From an uncultured Collinsella sp. (GTDB lineage Bacteria > Actinomycetota > Coriobacteriia > Coriobacteriales > Coriobacteriaceae), in the NCBI GenBank assembly GCA_900761995.1, contig CAAFEY010000037.1, positions 1 through 42,892 on the forward strand: a stretch of 42,892 nt of DNA, given 5' to 3'. Numbering within the stretch: position 1 is the first letter of the stretch; each line of letters begins with the position of its first letter. The translations under genes and the position numbers were made by a program. Positions 42,393-42,892 of this stretch are shown here, one piece after another. The notes under the pieces are model-generated. The model did no database searches, was not told the DNA's origin, and was given only the letters and a program-made list of their open reading frames with translations.

Positions 42393-42892
42393 CTAGGCCG
42401 CGTACGGGACGGCGTCGCGCATGATCGCATATATGACCTTGAGCCTCTTCCTCGCGACCGCCTTCAGCGCCTTGCTGTGCCTCATCCCCCTCGCCCTGCA
42501 CTCCCCGTAGTACCTCCCGAACCTGTTGTCCGTGCCGATGAGGGAGTTGCAGCTGAATATGAGCAGGTTCTTGAGCTGCCTGTTCCCGCCGTGCTGAGGC
42601 GACGTCGACCTGATGCTGCTCCCGGAGCGCCTGTCTGACGGCGCCACGCCGCAATAGCTCGCGAGCTCGTCGTGCCCCCTGAAGGCGGATATGTCGATCG
42701 ACGTCACCAGCGCCGCGGCGGTCTTGGGGCCGATCCCGGGCACCGTGAGGAGGCACTCGTAGACCTCGTCGCCCGCCAGTGAGTCGGCCACGAGCGAGTC
42801 GAGCTCCTCGATGTCGGCGTCGAGGGAGGCTATCTCCCGGGCGAGCATCCGGACCGCGACGTCCTCGCCGGCCGGGAGCCGCCTTCCCGAGC
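42393..42892 (-). mobile_element. IS110-family transposase, C-terminal part, cut by the window edge
   Basis: The frame is open from the stop at 42393 to the right edge, so the N-terminal DEDD catalytic domain lies outside. Visible is the Transposase_20 region: a helix-hairpin-helix LLTVPGIGPKTAAALVTSI, then FRGHDELASYCGVAPS, GSSIRSTSPQHGGNRQLKN and a basic C-terminal helix. The Ser in this region belongs to the conserved Tnp2 motif of IS110/IS1111 enzymes, which recombine through RuvC-like plus serine chemistry and a bridge RNA. Whether the element is intact cannot be told from this window. Confidence 0.88.

Overview
The window looks like a chromosomal stretch of a Coriobacteriia actinobacterium, most likely Collinsella or a close relative. 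The evidence is high GC coding DNA, a prfA/prmC/sua5/upp/F1Fo-ATPase/murA arrangement, many GTG/TTG starts behind strong GGAGG-type sites, and intergenic repeats that I associate with this group. The taxonomic call is inference. No tRNA or CRISPR array was seen. The left edge resembles an rRNA leader and the right edge cuts an IS110-family transposase.

Layout. Positions 258-4508: a phosphohexomutase, a DtxR/MntR-like regulator with a homocysteine S-methyltransferase, and a divergent peptidase T. Positions 4906-21512 (minus strand) form the housekeeping block. In transcription order it holds prfA, prmC, hicAB, sua5, glpK, upp, an eight-subunit ATP synthase operon with a small membrane protein at the atpI position, murA and an LCP ligase. 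Positions 21742-26122: a polar amino-acid ABC importer with a co-directional M20 peptidase. Positions 26403-28245: an aldose-epimerase-like protein and an unknown single-pass membrane protein.

Positions 28441-34293 (minus strand) hold the most distinctive gene set: a UbiD-family decarboxylase, its UbiX flavin prenyltransferase, a divergent DASS-type carboxylate transporter, a MerR-type regulator, and a fused protein. The fused protein's N-terminus resembles LpdD (prenyl-FMN chaperone of gallate/hydroxybenzoate decarboxylases) and its C-terminus is an IDI-like Nudix domain lacking the canonical catalytic Cys. UbiX consumes dimethylallyl (pyro)phosphate, so the fusion could couple prenyl-donor supply to UbiD maturation. 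Two related 19-bp dyads in the same register to a -35-like hexamer lie upstream of the fusion gene and of the transporter gene.

Positions 34455-42045: an MFS exporter, a low-molecular-weight tyrosine phosphatase, a pyridoxal-kinase/TIGR04076-like pair, and a MarR-controlled heterodimeric ABC exporter. The rest is intergenic DNA and the IS110 fragment.

The second major signal is intergenic. Three loci (4757-4905, 20301-20444, 26255-26401) carry the same folded architecture with different stem sequences and compensatory base changes. Each abuts the stop codon of a minus-strand gene. This is a candidate structured RNA or a palindromic mobile element. Several other palindromic repeat families also begin at or within stop codons of minus-strand genes.
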